A stretch of 64,000 nucleotides of DNA, from assembly GCF_026626705.1 (NCBI RefSeq), contig NZ_JAPNKC010000001.1, positions 8,264,001 through 8,328,000 of the forward strand, written 5' to 3'. The position numbers and the translations under genes are program-made. This document shows positions 48,414 through 56,478 of this stretch, piece by piece (the stretch's first letter is position 1; every line of letters begins with the position of its first letter). This stretch comes from Pyxidicoccus sp. MSG2 (GTDB lineage: Bacteria > Myxococcota > Myxococcia > Myxococcales > Myxococcaceae). Below the pieces are notes generated by a model, which made no database searches, was not told the origin of the DNA, and worked only from the letters and a program-made list of their open reading frames with translations.

Positions 48414-49172
48414 ATGTCCTCACGGCGACTGACGCGTCGAAACCTCCTGCTCGGCACCGCCGCGCTCGCCCCGCTGCTGGCCCGGCGAGCGGACGCCTTC
48501 GGCGAGAAGAGCCGCTTCATCCCCGCGGTGGCCCGGCACGGAGGCCGCTGGGACCTGCGCATGTCCGGGCTGCGCCGCATCGCCTGGGAGCTGCAGCGCC
48601 GCACCTCGGTGGAGGTGGTTCCGGACGCGCGCGGCTTCCCGCTCAGCTCGCCGGACCTCTTCGAGTACCCCTTCCTCTACATGGGCGGCGAGGGCTCCTT
48701 CCCCGCGCTCACCGACGCCGAGGTGTCCAACCTGCGGCGCTACCTGACGTACGGCGGCTTCATGCTGGCGGACGCCAACGACGGCAGCGACGGGGACGGC
48801 TTCGACGCGTCCTTCCGCCGGGAGATGGCGCGGGTACTGCCGCAGAGCCCGCTGGCCGAGGTGCCCTCCGGGCACGTGGTGTTCAAGTCCTTCTTCCTGC
48901 TGGACGCGGCGCCCGGGCGGCTGCTCAACAAGCCCCAGATGGCGGCGTGCATGCTGGGCAAGCGCGCTGCTGTGCTGTACTCGCAGAACGACCTGGCCGG
49001 GGCGTGGAACCGCAGCGAGTCCGGCGACTACGAGTTCGACGTGTCTCCCGGAGGGGAACCCCAGCGTGAGCTGGCCGTGCGCCTGGGCATCAACATCTGC
49101 ATGTATGCCCTCTGCCTCGACTACAAGGACGACGCCGTCCACCTGCCGCTCATCCTCAACAAGCGGCGCTGA
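48414..49172 (+). CDS. DUF4159 protein with twin-arginine signal
   Basis: A 252-residue exported protein. The N-terminus SSRRLTRRNLLLGTAALAPLLARRADA has a twin-arginine motif, so export by Tat is likely. The mature domain FEYPFLYMGGEGSFPALTDAEVSNLRRYLTYGGFMLADAND is the DUF4159 signature, a Rossmann-like fold related to glutamine-amidotransferase-like domains. DUF4159 genes are commonly linked to MoxR/BatA-type VWA modules, and a VWA-like gene follows 27 bases later on the same strand. Its role is unknown. Confidence 0.82.
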   Translation: MSSRRLTRRNLLLGTAALAPLLARRADAFGEKSRFIPAVARHGGRWDLRMSGLRRIAWELQRRTSVEVVPDARGFPLSSPDLFEYPFLYMGGEGSFPALTDAEVSNLRRYLTYGGFMLADANDGSDGDGFDASFRREMARVLPQSPLAEVPSGHVVFKSFFLLDAAPGRLLNKPQMAACMLGKRAAVLYSQNDLAGAWNRSESGDYEFDVSPGGEPQRELAVRLGINICMYALCLDYKDDAVHLPLILNKRR

Positions 49173-49199
49173 AGCACCGGCCTGACGCTGAAAGCCTGG

Positions 49200-51479
49200 A
49201 TGAACTCCCCCACCTTCAACGCCTGGAAGCTCGTCAGCCTCTCTCCGCTCCCGCAGTGGGCGCTGGTGCTGCTCGCCCTCGGACTGGTGCTGGGTGTGGC
49301 GCTGGCCGCCTGGGGCGTGCGCCGCGAGCCGTCGCGCATGCGCCGGGTGCTCCTGTGGACCCTGCGCGTGGGCGCGGGCGTGGCCGCGCTCTTCTTCCTT
49401 TTGGAGCCCGGCATCCGCCACCTGCAGGTGGCACGGATGAAGAACCGCATCGCCGTGCTGGTGGACCGCTCCGCCTCCATGAGCTTCCCCTCGGAGCCCG
49501 GCGGCCCCACGCGCACCGCGCAGGTGGCCTCCTTCCTGGAGAAGGCCGCGCCGCAGCTGGCCGCCCTGCAGGACCGCTTCACGGTGGAGATGTACGGCTT
49601 CGACCCGGAGCTGGCGCCGGTGACGCCCGCGTCGCTGGCGAAGGAGCCGGCGCGCGCGGGCACCACGGACCTGCTCGCCGCGGTGCGCGCGGCGGCGGGG
49701 GCGGGGCAGGGCGCTCGCAAGCTGTCGGGGATGCTGCTGTTCAGCGACGGCGCGGACAACCAGGACCTGAAGGCGGGCGTGGTGGGCCGGGCGCGCGCGG
49801 CGCTGGCGGATTTGAATGTCCCCGTGTCCACCTTCACCGTGGGCCAGGAGGCGCTGAAGGACCTCGCGGTGGAGGGGCTGAAGGTGGATGACTTCGCCTT
49901 CGTGCGCAACTCGCTCACCGTGGAGGTGGAGATTCACGGCCGCGGCTTCAGCGGGCGCGAGATTCCGGTGGTGCTCAGCCAGGAAGGCAAGACGGTGGCG
50001 AGCAAGACGGTGCGCCTGGAGTCCTCGGACGACATGAAGCCGGTGTCCTTCACCTTCACGCCGGACCAGACGGGGCGCTTCGTCTACACGGTGACGGTGC
50101 CCACCTTCCCGGACGAGGCGGTGGCGGACAACAACACGCGCTCCTTCACGCTGAAGGTGATTCGAGACCGCGTGCGCGTGCTGCTCGTGGTGGGCCGTCC
50201 CTCGTGGGACGAGCGCTACCTGCGGGGCCTCTTGCGCCAGGACGCCAACGTGGACCTGGTGTCCTTCTACATCCTGCGCACGCTGTCGGACGACCCGGGC
50301 GTGTCGAGCGAGCGCGAGCTGTCCCTGATTCCCTTCCCCATGGAGGAGATTTTCGACACGAAGCTGGACACCTTCGACGTCGTCATCTTCCAGAACTTCG
50401 GGCACGCGGACCCGTCGCTCTCCATCGCCGAGTACGAGCGCAACCTGGAGCGCTACATCCACAACGGCGGCGCCTTCGTGATGATTGGCGGCGACAGCGT
50501 GCTGGGCGAGGGCCGCGCGATGATGCCCACGCTGATGGAGGCGCTGCCCGTCGCCGCCGCCGGCCCCGCCAACCCGGAGCCCTTCAAGGCCCGCCTGACG
50601 CCGGAGGGCCTGCGCCACCCGATTACGGCCATTGGCACGGGGGCGGCGAGCACCGAGGCCGCGTGGGGCGAGCTGCCGCCCATTCCGGGGGCGAATCTCA
50701 CGACGGCGCGTCCCGGGGCCACGGTGCTGCTGGACGTGCCGCACATGACTGCGAACGGGAAGAACGTGCCGCTGGTCGCGGTGTGGGACTACGGCCGGGG
50801 CCGGGCGCTGGTGATGGCGACGGATGCGTCCTGGTACTGGGCCTTCGCGGCGCACCGGGATGGCTCGCCGAGCCGCGCATATGACCGCTTCTGGGGCAAT
50901 GCGCTGCGCTGGCTGGTGAGAGACCCGGACCTGACGACGCTGAAGGTGACGGCGGACCCTCCGTCCGTGGAGCCGGGGCGGCCCGTGGGCGTGGTGGTGC
51001 AGGCGCGCATGGCGGACTACCAGCCCGCGCAGGACGCGCAGGTGCGCGTGGAATTGTTCTCCGTGGCTTCGCAGAAGCCCGTGGCGGTGCAGACGGGGGC
51101 GACGGGCTCGGATGGCGTGGTGCGGCTGGAGTTCGCGCCGCCCGCGCCGGGGCCGTACAAGCTTCTGGCCTCGGCGAAGAAGGGTGAGACGGATCTGGGC
51201 TCGGGCGAGGACGCGGTGGCCGTGCGCGCCGTGGGGCCGGAGCTGTCGGATGCCTCGGTGCGGCCGGAGTTGATGGAGGCCATCGCGAAGACGACGGGTG
51301 GCAAGGCATACAAGCTGCCCCAGGACGGGCTGCCGGATGTGCCGCTGCTGGACCCGCCGGTGGTGGAGGTGGGCCGCGCCAAGGACCAGCCGCTGTGGGA
51401 CCGCTGGTACTACCTGGTGGCGCTGATTGCGCTGCTCGGCGCGGAGTGGTTCGCGCGGCGCCGGTTCGGCTACGTCTGA
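49200..51479 (+). CDS. VWA-like membrane protein with glutamine-amidotransferase-like domain
   Basis: A 759-residue protein. Two membrane helices lie near the N-terminus (about 19-40 and 50-69) and one near the C-terminus (YYLVALIALLGAEWF). A VWA-like domain follows with the MIDAS motif DRSASMS (Asp89). From about 330 there is a GATase1-like domain (RVRVLLVVGRPSWDERYLRGLL, NGGAFVMIGGDSVLGEGR), and an Ig-like stretch near 600-690. Such proteins sit beside MoxR ATPases and DUF4159 proteins; the upstream DUF4159 gene fits, but no MoxR is in view. They may act in envelope protein maturation. The ATG at 49200 lies 28 bases after the DUF4159 stop. Confidence 0.8.
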   Translation: MNSPTFNAWKLVSLSPLPQWALVLLALGLVLGVALAAWGVRREPSRMRRVLLWTLRVGAGVAALFFLLEPGIRHLQVARMKNRIAVLVDRSASMSFPSEPGGPTRTAQVASFLEKAAPQLAALQDRFTVEMYGFDPELAPVTPASLAKEPARAGTTDLLAAVRAAAGAGQGARKLSGMLLFSDGADNQDLKAGVVGRARAALADLNVPVSTFTVGQEALKDLAVEGLKVDDFAFVRNSLTVEVEIHGRGFSGREIPVVLSQEGKTVASKTVRLESSDDMKPVSFTFTPDQTGRFVYTVTVPTFPDEAVADNNTRSFTLKVIRDRVRVLLVVGRPSWDERYLRGLLRQDANVDLVSFYILRTLSDDPGVSSERELSLIPFPMEEIFDTKLDTFDVVIFQNFGHADPSLSIAEYERNLERYIHNGGAFVMIGGDSVLGEGRAMMPTLMEALPVAAAGPANPEPFKARLTPEGLRHPITAIGTGAASTEAAWGELPPIPGANLTTARPGATVLLDVPHMTANGKNVPLVAVWDYGRGRALVMATDASWYWAFAAHRDGSPSRAYDRFWGNALRWLVRDPDLTTLKVTADPPSVEPGRPVGVVVQARMADYQPAQDAQVRVELFSVASQKPVAVQTGATGSDGVVRLEFAPPAPGPYKLLASAKKGETDLGSGEDAVAVRAVGPELSDASVRPELMEAIAKTTGGKAYKLPQDGLPDVPLLDPPVVEVGRAKDQPLWDRWYYLVALIALLGAEWFARRRFGYV

Positions 51480-51547
51480 GCGGGGCGTGGCTGTAGCGGA
51501 GTGTCCGGGTGCGGTAGACAGTCGCCTGTCCCCCACCCGGAGCTCCC

Positions 51548-53143
51548 GTGCGATACGCCCTCGCGCTTCTCCTCTTCGTCCTCCCGCTCACGCCCTTCGC
51601 GCAGCAGCAGGTTTCCCAGCCGGACATCGACGCCGCGCTTCAGCGGACGATGGAGGCCTTCGAGGTGCCCGGCATCGCCATCGCCGTCGTGAAGGACGGG
51701 AAGGTGGTGCTGGCGAAGGGCTATGGGGTGCGGAAGCTCGGTGAGCGCGCGCCGGTGACGCCGGACTCGCTGTTCGGCATCGCCTCCAACACCAAGGCCT
51801 TCACCGCGGCGGCGCTGGCCATGCTCGTGGACGAGGGCAAGCTCGCGTGGGACGACCGCGTCATCGACCACCTGCCGTCGTTCCAGATGTTCGACCCGTA
51901 CGTCACGCGCGAGCTGACGGTGCGTGACTTGCTGGTGCACCGCAGCGGACTGGGGCTGGGCGCGGGCGACTTGCTCTACTTCCCGCAGACCACGTTCACC
52001 GAGGAGGAGATTGTCTCGCGGCTGCGGCGCATCCCCCCGGCGAGCAGCTTCCGCAGCCGGTACGCGTACGACAACATCCTGTATCTCGTCGCGGGGAAGG
52101 TCATCGAGAGGGCGACCGGGAAGACCTGGAGCGCGTTCATTCGTGAGCGCATCTTCATGCCGCTCGGGATGCGCACGAGCAACACCAGCGTGACGGCCTT
52201 CCGCCCCGGCGCCAACGTGGCGATGCCGCATGCGAAGGCGGATGGCGTGCTGAAGGCCATTGCCCCGGTGCCCTTCGACAACAACGCGCCGGCGGGTGGC
52301 ATCAACACCAGTGTGAATGAGCTGTCCCGGTGGATGCTCGCGCAGTTGGAGCGCGGCGTGGTTCCGGGCACGGAGGGGAAGAAGCGGCTCTTCAGCGAGG
52401 AGCAGTCGCGCGAGATGTGGTCCGCGCAGACGGTGCTGCCCATCAAGGAGCCGTCGCAGGCGCTGGCCGGGACGCGCGCGAACTTCGCGGCGTACGGGCT
52501 GGGCTGGACGCTGCGCGACTACCGGGGACTCAAGCTGGTGGGGCACACGGGCGGACTGGCGGGTTACGTGTCGCGCGTGGTGCTCGTCCCGGAGCAGCGG
52601 CTGGGCATCGCCGTGCTGACGAACCAGGAGGCTCGCGGCGGGTACGAGGCGCCCACGTGGACGCTGCTGGACGCGTACCTGGGCGCGCCCGCCACGGACT
52701 GGGTCGCCGCGTTCAAGGCGGACGAGGTGGAGAAGGAGGCCAAGGCGTATGCGGCGATAGGTCTGGCGAGCGCGGGACGGAATGCGCAGTCGCGGCCGTC
52801 GCTTCCCATTGATGCCTATGTGGGGCGGTACCGCGATGCCTGGTACGGGGACGTGGCCATCGCGAAGGAAGGGGAGAAGCTGGTCCTCCGCTTCAGCCGC
52901 ACGCCCGCGTTCACCGGTACGCTGGAGCATTGGCAGTACGACACCTTCGTGGCGAAGTGGAAGGACCGGGCGCTGAACGCGGATGCGTACGTGACGTTCT
53001 CGCTGAAGCCCGACGGCTCCATCGGCGAGATGCGGATGCAGCCCGTGTCACCGCTGACGGACTTCAGCTACGACTTCCAGGACCTGCTCTTCACGCCCGT
53101 GAAGGACGACGCGCCCGGAGCCGTCGCTCGTCCCGTGCACTGA
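51548..53143 (+). CDS. exported class C beta-lactamase-like serine hydrolase
   Basis: A 531-residue protein with a signal peptide (cleaved after PFAQ-like residues near 19). The serine-hydrolase domain has the SxxK motif in ASNTKAFTAAAL near residue 79, the YxN motif in YAYDNILYLV near residue 176, and a KTG-equivalent HTGG near residue 340. A C-terminal lipocalin-like DUF3471 domain follows (from about 415: PIDAYVGRYRDAWYGDV). Family members are peptidases or esterases more often than antibiotic-hydrolysing enzymes. The GTG at 51548 is followed directly by the hydrophobic signal core. No regulator lies nearby. Confidence 0.88.
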   Translation: MRYALALLLFVLPLTPFAQQQVSQPDIDAALQRTMEAFEVPGIAIAVVKDGKVVLAKGYGVRKLGERAPVTPDSLFGIASNTKAFTAAALAMLVDEGKLAWDDRVIDHLPSFQMFDPYVTRELTVRDLLVHRSGLGLGAGDLLYFPQTTFTEEEIVSRLRRIPPASSFRSRYAYDNILYLVAGKVIERATGKTWSAFIRERIFMPLGMRTSNTSVTAFRPGANVAMPHAKADGVLKAIAPVPFDNNAPAGGINTSVNELSRWMLAQLERGVVPGTEGKKRLFSEEQSREMWSAQTVLPIKEPSQALAGTRANFAAYGLGWTLRDYRGLKLVGHTGGLAGYVSRVVLVPEQRLGIAVLTNQEARGGYEAPTWTLLDAYLGAPATDWVAAFKADEVEKEAKAYAAIGLASAGRNAQSRPSLPIDAYVGRYRDAWYGDVAIAKEGEKLVLRFSRTPAFTGTLEHWQYDTFVAKWKDRALNADAYVTFSLKPDGSIGEMRMQPVSPLTDFSYDFQDLLFTPVKDDAPGAVARPVH

Positions 53144-53221
53144 CTCAGACCTCCTGCGCGCACCGCCCAGCCATGTCGCATGCGGGAGCTACTCAAGGGC
53201 TGGAGGGGCAGGACGCGTTCC

Positions 53222-54304
53222 ATGCCGAGGTACGAGGAAGAAGCGCACGCGCGTGAGCTGCTGGCCCTGCTGGAGTTGCGGTTCGCGCGCCCTTCGGCTC
53301 CCGTGGCACTCGCGATGGAAGGGGCGGGCGTTCACTGGCACGTCGACGCGAGGGCAGGGGCGCGGTCCTGCCGGGTGCACACGTTCCATTACAACCGCGA
53401 GGGAGCGGAGTACTACCTCGTGCTCTCCGAAGGAGAAGGCGCGCCAGCGCTGGCGAAGGGGCGGACGCGCTCGCTCGACGTGGTGCCTCACGTCCTCCAG
53501 GCCTGGCTCCTGGATGAGACGCCGCTCCATGAATTGTACTCACGCTTCCCCTTCATCGACCGGCAGAAGCGGGCACTCGAGGCGCTGCGCGGGAAGGTGG
53601 ATGTCGTGCTGGAGCGCCTGGGGTCATCCCGCCGGTGCTCCTTCAAGAGAGAGATTGGGGACTTCTACACGTTGACCGTGGAGGGGGATGGCCGCTCCTG
53701 TGAACTCGAAGCGCCCCAGCCGGGCTCCGAAGCACGCTGCACGTTCAGCCACCTGGGCACGAACCTGGCCGTGGGAGCAACCTCGGATGTAGACGCGCTC
53801 GCCACCGCCGTCGGGCAATGGCTGGACTCCGGGGCTCGCGTCGACCCGCTCACGCGCGAGTTCTCCTTCGTCCAGGGCGAACCGCACGCTTCGTCCTACG
53901 AGCAGGGCCGCTACGCGGAGTGGCTCTGGGATTTCCACATTGCACACGCGCGGCGGAGTCAGGCCTCGGGAAGCTGGGACCCGATGGTGGCGCATCTTCC
54001 TCTGCTGGAGCGAATGGCGCGGCACCCCACCATCCGGCGCTTCTTCGTGTTCACGAGCCACGAGGTGCTTTGCTTCTCCCGCTGCCCCGTTTACCCGTTC
54101 TCGACGGCAGGGCTCCCGGCCGTCATTCCCGACCAGCGCTCCCGTGCCCCCGGGGCTGGCTCGGGACTGGCGCGATACACGGTGCGCGCGAGTGACCGGA
54201 AGCTGGAGGGAAGCGCGGAGGAGGTCCTCCAGTTCGTCGAGGAGATTCTGACGGCCGAAGGTGACACCACCTTCTACGGAAGCGTCGAACGCCGGGAGTC
54301 CTGA
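53222..54304 (+). CDS. unrecognised hypothetical protein next to the IS30 element
   Basis: A 360-residue soluble protein with no signal peptide or membrane segment and no motif I can name. It has a strand-rich middle (CSFKREIGDFYTLTVEGDGRSCELEAPQPG) and helical ends, with several aromatic/charged segments such as RRFFVFTSHEVLCFSRCPVYPF. ATG 53222 follows AGGA at 8 bases; an upstream ATG at 53180 has no ribosome site. It lies 76 bases before the left end of an IS30-family element, and codon use is slightly less GC-extreme than its neighbours. That would suit recent acquisition, although this is weak evidence. Confidence 0.6.
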   Translation: MPRYEEEAHARELLALLELRFARPSAPVALAMEGAGVHWHVDARAGARSCRVHTFHYNREGAEYYLVLSEGEGAPALAKGRTRSLDVVPHVLQAWLLDETPLHELYSRFPFIDRQKRALEALRGKVDVVLERLGSSRRCSFKREIGDFYTLTVEGDGRSCELEAPQPGSEARCTFSHLGTNLAVGATSDVDALATAVGQWLDSGARVDPLTREFSFVQGEPHASSYEQGRYAEWLWDFHIAHARRSQASGSWDPMVAHLPLLERMARHPTIRRFFVFTSHEVLCFSRCPVYPFSTAGLPAVIPDQRSRAPGAGSGLARYTVRASDRKLEGSAEEVLQFVEEILTAEGDTTFYGSVERRES

Positions 54305-54379
54305 CCCGGGAATGCGGGCGGGCTTGCGTGGCGGAAGCTCCTGCCGGACCTCGCGGGAGCTCCCCGGGGAGGCGAAGGG

Positions 54380-55688
54380 AGCGTCCTGTTCGGAAATGTC
54401 GGGGGGTTTGTGGCGCGGCGGTCTCAACCGGTGAACGCACCAGTCGGGATGCACGGCATAGCGGCGTGCATCCGGGGAGGTGTCCGGTGCAGAGGCGAGG
54501 CAAGCTCGGCAGGATGAGTGCAGAGGACTGGCTGGCGGTGCGGCGCTCGGTAGCGGCCGGGCAGACGCTGGAGGCGGCAGCGCGGGCGGCTGGGGTGAGT
54601 GAGCGCACGCTGCAGCGGCTGCGCCCTGGGGCTGGCAGCATGATGCAGAGGGCCCACGTGCGTTCCGCTTTGCGGCTGTCGGTGCAGGAGCGCGAGGAAA
54701 TCTCGCGGGGGCTGCGGGCGGGCGACTCGCTGCGTGCCATCGCGAGGCGCCTGGGCCGGGCGGCCTCCACGCTCAGCCGTGAAGTGGCCCGTACCGGTGG
54801 GCGCAAGCGCTACCGGGCGTGGCGCGGCGAGCGGGGCGCAACGCACCGGGCACGGCGTCCCAAGCACACGAAGCTGCAGGAGTACCCACGGCTGCGCCAG
54901 GAGGTGGAGCGGCGGCTGGAGGAGTGCTGGAGTCCTCAGCAGGTTGCCGCCAGTCTCAAGCGAGACTTCCCGCACTGCCCCGAGCTGCACGTGTCCCACG
55001 AAACCCTTTACCGCAGCCTCTACGTCCAGACGCGCGGCGCCCTGCGCAAGGAGCTCACCGCGTGTCTGCGCACGGGCCGCACCCAGCGCCGGCCCCAGGG
55101 GCGCACGGACCTACGCGGCCAGTTGCCGGACAAGCTGATGCTGAGCGCGCGTCCACCCGAAGTCGAAGACAGGGCCGTGCCGGGCCATTGGGAGGGTGAC
55201 CTCATCCTCGGTAAGCAAGGCAAGTCCGCGGTGGGCACGCTGGTGGAGCGCCACAGCCGCTACGTCATGCTGCTGCACCTGCCCGAGGGCCGCACCGCGG
55301 GCCACGTGCGCCAGGCCCTCACCCACAAGATTGGCCAGCTGCCTGACGCCCTGCGCCGCAGCCTCACCTGGGACCAGGGCAAGGAGATGTCCGAGCACGT
55401 GCGCTTCACCCTCGACACCGCCGTGCAAGTCTACTTCTGCGACCCGCACAGCCCCTGGCAGCGCGGCAGCAACGAGAACACCAACGGCCTGCTGCGCCAG
55501 TACATGCCCAAGGGCATGGACTTGAGCCACCTCTGCGCGCAGCAACTCGATGCTATCGCCGCCCAACTCAACAGCCGCCCGCGCCAGACACTCGACTGGC
55601 ACACCCCCGCCGAGGTATTCGCCCGAGCCGTTGCGATGACCGGTTGAGACCGCCCGCGAAATGTCCCGACATTTCCGAACAGGACGCT
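54380..55688. mobile_element. complete IS30-family insertion sequence
   Basis: A 1309-base element bounded by 24-base perfect inverted repeats: AGCGTCCTGTTCGGAAATGT at the left end (54380-54403, continuing CGGG) and its reverse complement at 55665-55688. A second matching block (GGTCTCAACCGGT) lies further in at both ends. The right end also contains a perfect internal palindrome, GAAATGTC-CC-GACATTTC. One transposase gene fills the element. The immediate flanks show no obvious duplicated target. Confidence 0.85.
54514..55647 (+). CDS. IS30-family transposase
   Basis: A 377-residue DDE transposase. The N-terminal HTH region (residues 1-95) includes EEISRGLRAGDSLRAIARRLGRAASTLSREV. The catalytic triad is Asp229 in GHWEGDLI, Asp287 in TWDQGKEM and Glu321 in RGSNENTNGLLRQY. 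Length and motif spacing match IS30, and the frame is intact, so the enzyme could be active. ATG 54514 is chosen; upstream in-frame starts (54328) would extend across the left inverted repeat and add no family character. The stop codon falls in the inner repeat block of the right end. Confidence 0.9.
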   Translation: MSAEDWLAVRRSVAAGQTLEAAARAAGVSERTLQRLRPGAGSMMQRAHVRSALRLSVQEREEISRGLRAGDSLRAIARRLGRAASTLSREVARTGGRKRYRAWRGERGATHRARRPKHTKLQEYPRLRQEVERRLEECWSPQQVAASLKRDFPHCPELHVSHETLYRSLYVQTRGALRKELTACLRTGRTQRRPQGRTDLRGQLPDKLMLSARPPEVEDRAVPGHWEGDLILGKQGKSAVGTLVERHSRYVMLLHLPEGRTAGHVRQALTHKIGQLPDALRRSLTWDQGKEMSEHVRFTLDTAVQVYFCDPHSPWQRGSNENTNGLLRQYMPKGMDLSHLCAQQLDAIAAQLNSRPRQTLDWHTPAEVFARAVAMTG

Positions 55689-55741
55689 GCCAGGCAGGGT
55701 GCCCCTCCCCGGCATGGGAGAGGCACTCGCCGCGCTGCCTG

Positions 55742-56365
55742 CTACTGCGCCTTCTCCACCACGCCGCAGGCGATGCGGCCACCGGCGTCGCCAGTCGGGT
55801 CGGTGAAGTAGTCGTCCTCCTTGGTGTGCACCATCACCGCCGAGCCGTCCTTGTCGAACAGCTGCTTCAGCTTGAGGCCGTTCTGCGCGAAGGTGTCGAA
55901 CTTCACGCTCCCGTCCTGGCCCACGTAGAGGTTGGGCAGGTCACCCTCGTGCTTGCCCTTGGGCGACATGATGCCGTGGGCCTTCTTCGTCGGGTTGAAG
56001 TGGCCCCCCGCCGTCTTGAAGTCCGGGGCGTCGCACTTGCCCGTCTCGTGGATGTGGAACGCGTGCTGGCCCGGCGGCAGGTTGCTCAGCGTGCCCTTCA
56101 CCACCACGCCCTTCGCCGTCTGCTCGAACGTGATTTCCCCCACGTCCTTGCCCTGGGCGTCCTTCACCATCGCCTTCGCCATCTCACCCTTCGGCGGCGC
56201 CTTCTTCTCCGGAGCCGCGGCCGGAGCCGGAGCGGCCGGCGCACCCGTGGCCGGCTTGTCCTGACCCGGGGCCTGAGCGGCGGGCGGCGCGGCCTGCGGG
56301 GCCTGGGCCATCGCGGGCATGGCGGCGGTGAGGGCGGCGGCGGTCAGCAGGGCTCGAATCTTCAT
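55742..56365 (-). CDS. sodC: superoxide dismutase [Cu-Zn], periplasmic
   Basis: A 207-residue protein with a signal peptide (about 1-21, MAQA) and a Pro/Ala-rich linker (about 22-60). The SodC barrel shows the metal-ligand pattern HAFHIHETGKCDAPDF, GGHFNP, HG, HEGDLPNL, VMVHTKEDDYFTDPTGDAGGRIACG. The two cysteines of the structural disulfide are in GKC and IACG. It removes superoxide in the periplasm. It sits just to the right of the IS30 element, convergent with it. The ATG (complement of 56363-56365) has AGGAAGGAC upstream. Confidence 0.93.
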   Translation of the reverse strand: MKIRALLTAAALTAAMPAMAQAPQAAPPAAQAPGQDKPATGAPAAPAPAAAPEKKAPPKGEMAKAMVKDAQGKDVGEITFEQTAKGVVVKGTLSNLPPGQHAFHIHETGKCDAPDFKTAGGHFNPTKKAHGIMSPKGKHEGDLPNLYVGQDGSVKFDTFAQNGLKLKQLFDKDGSAVMVHTKEDDYFTDPTGDAGGRIACGVVEKAQ

Positions 56366-56419
56366 AGGTCGGTCCTTCCTCCTGGGGGGTACTAGGGAGA
56401 AGAGGCGACACTAGCCACA

Positions 56420-56452
56420 GCCCGCACACGTTGTCGGAGAAACCGTGCGGGC
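56420..56452 (-). terminator. hairpin between the methyltransferase and sodC
   Basis: GCCCGCAC (56420-56427) pairs with GTGCGGGC (56445-56452) across a 17-base loop. It lies after the methyltransferase stop on the minus strand and upstream of sodC. A terminator is likely, although no T-run follows. Confidence 0.35.
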
Positions 56453-56478
56453 CTTCGAGCAGGACGCGCTGGAAGCGT

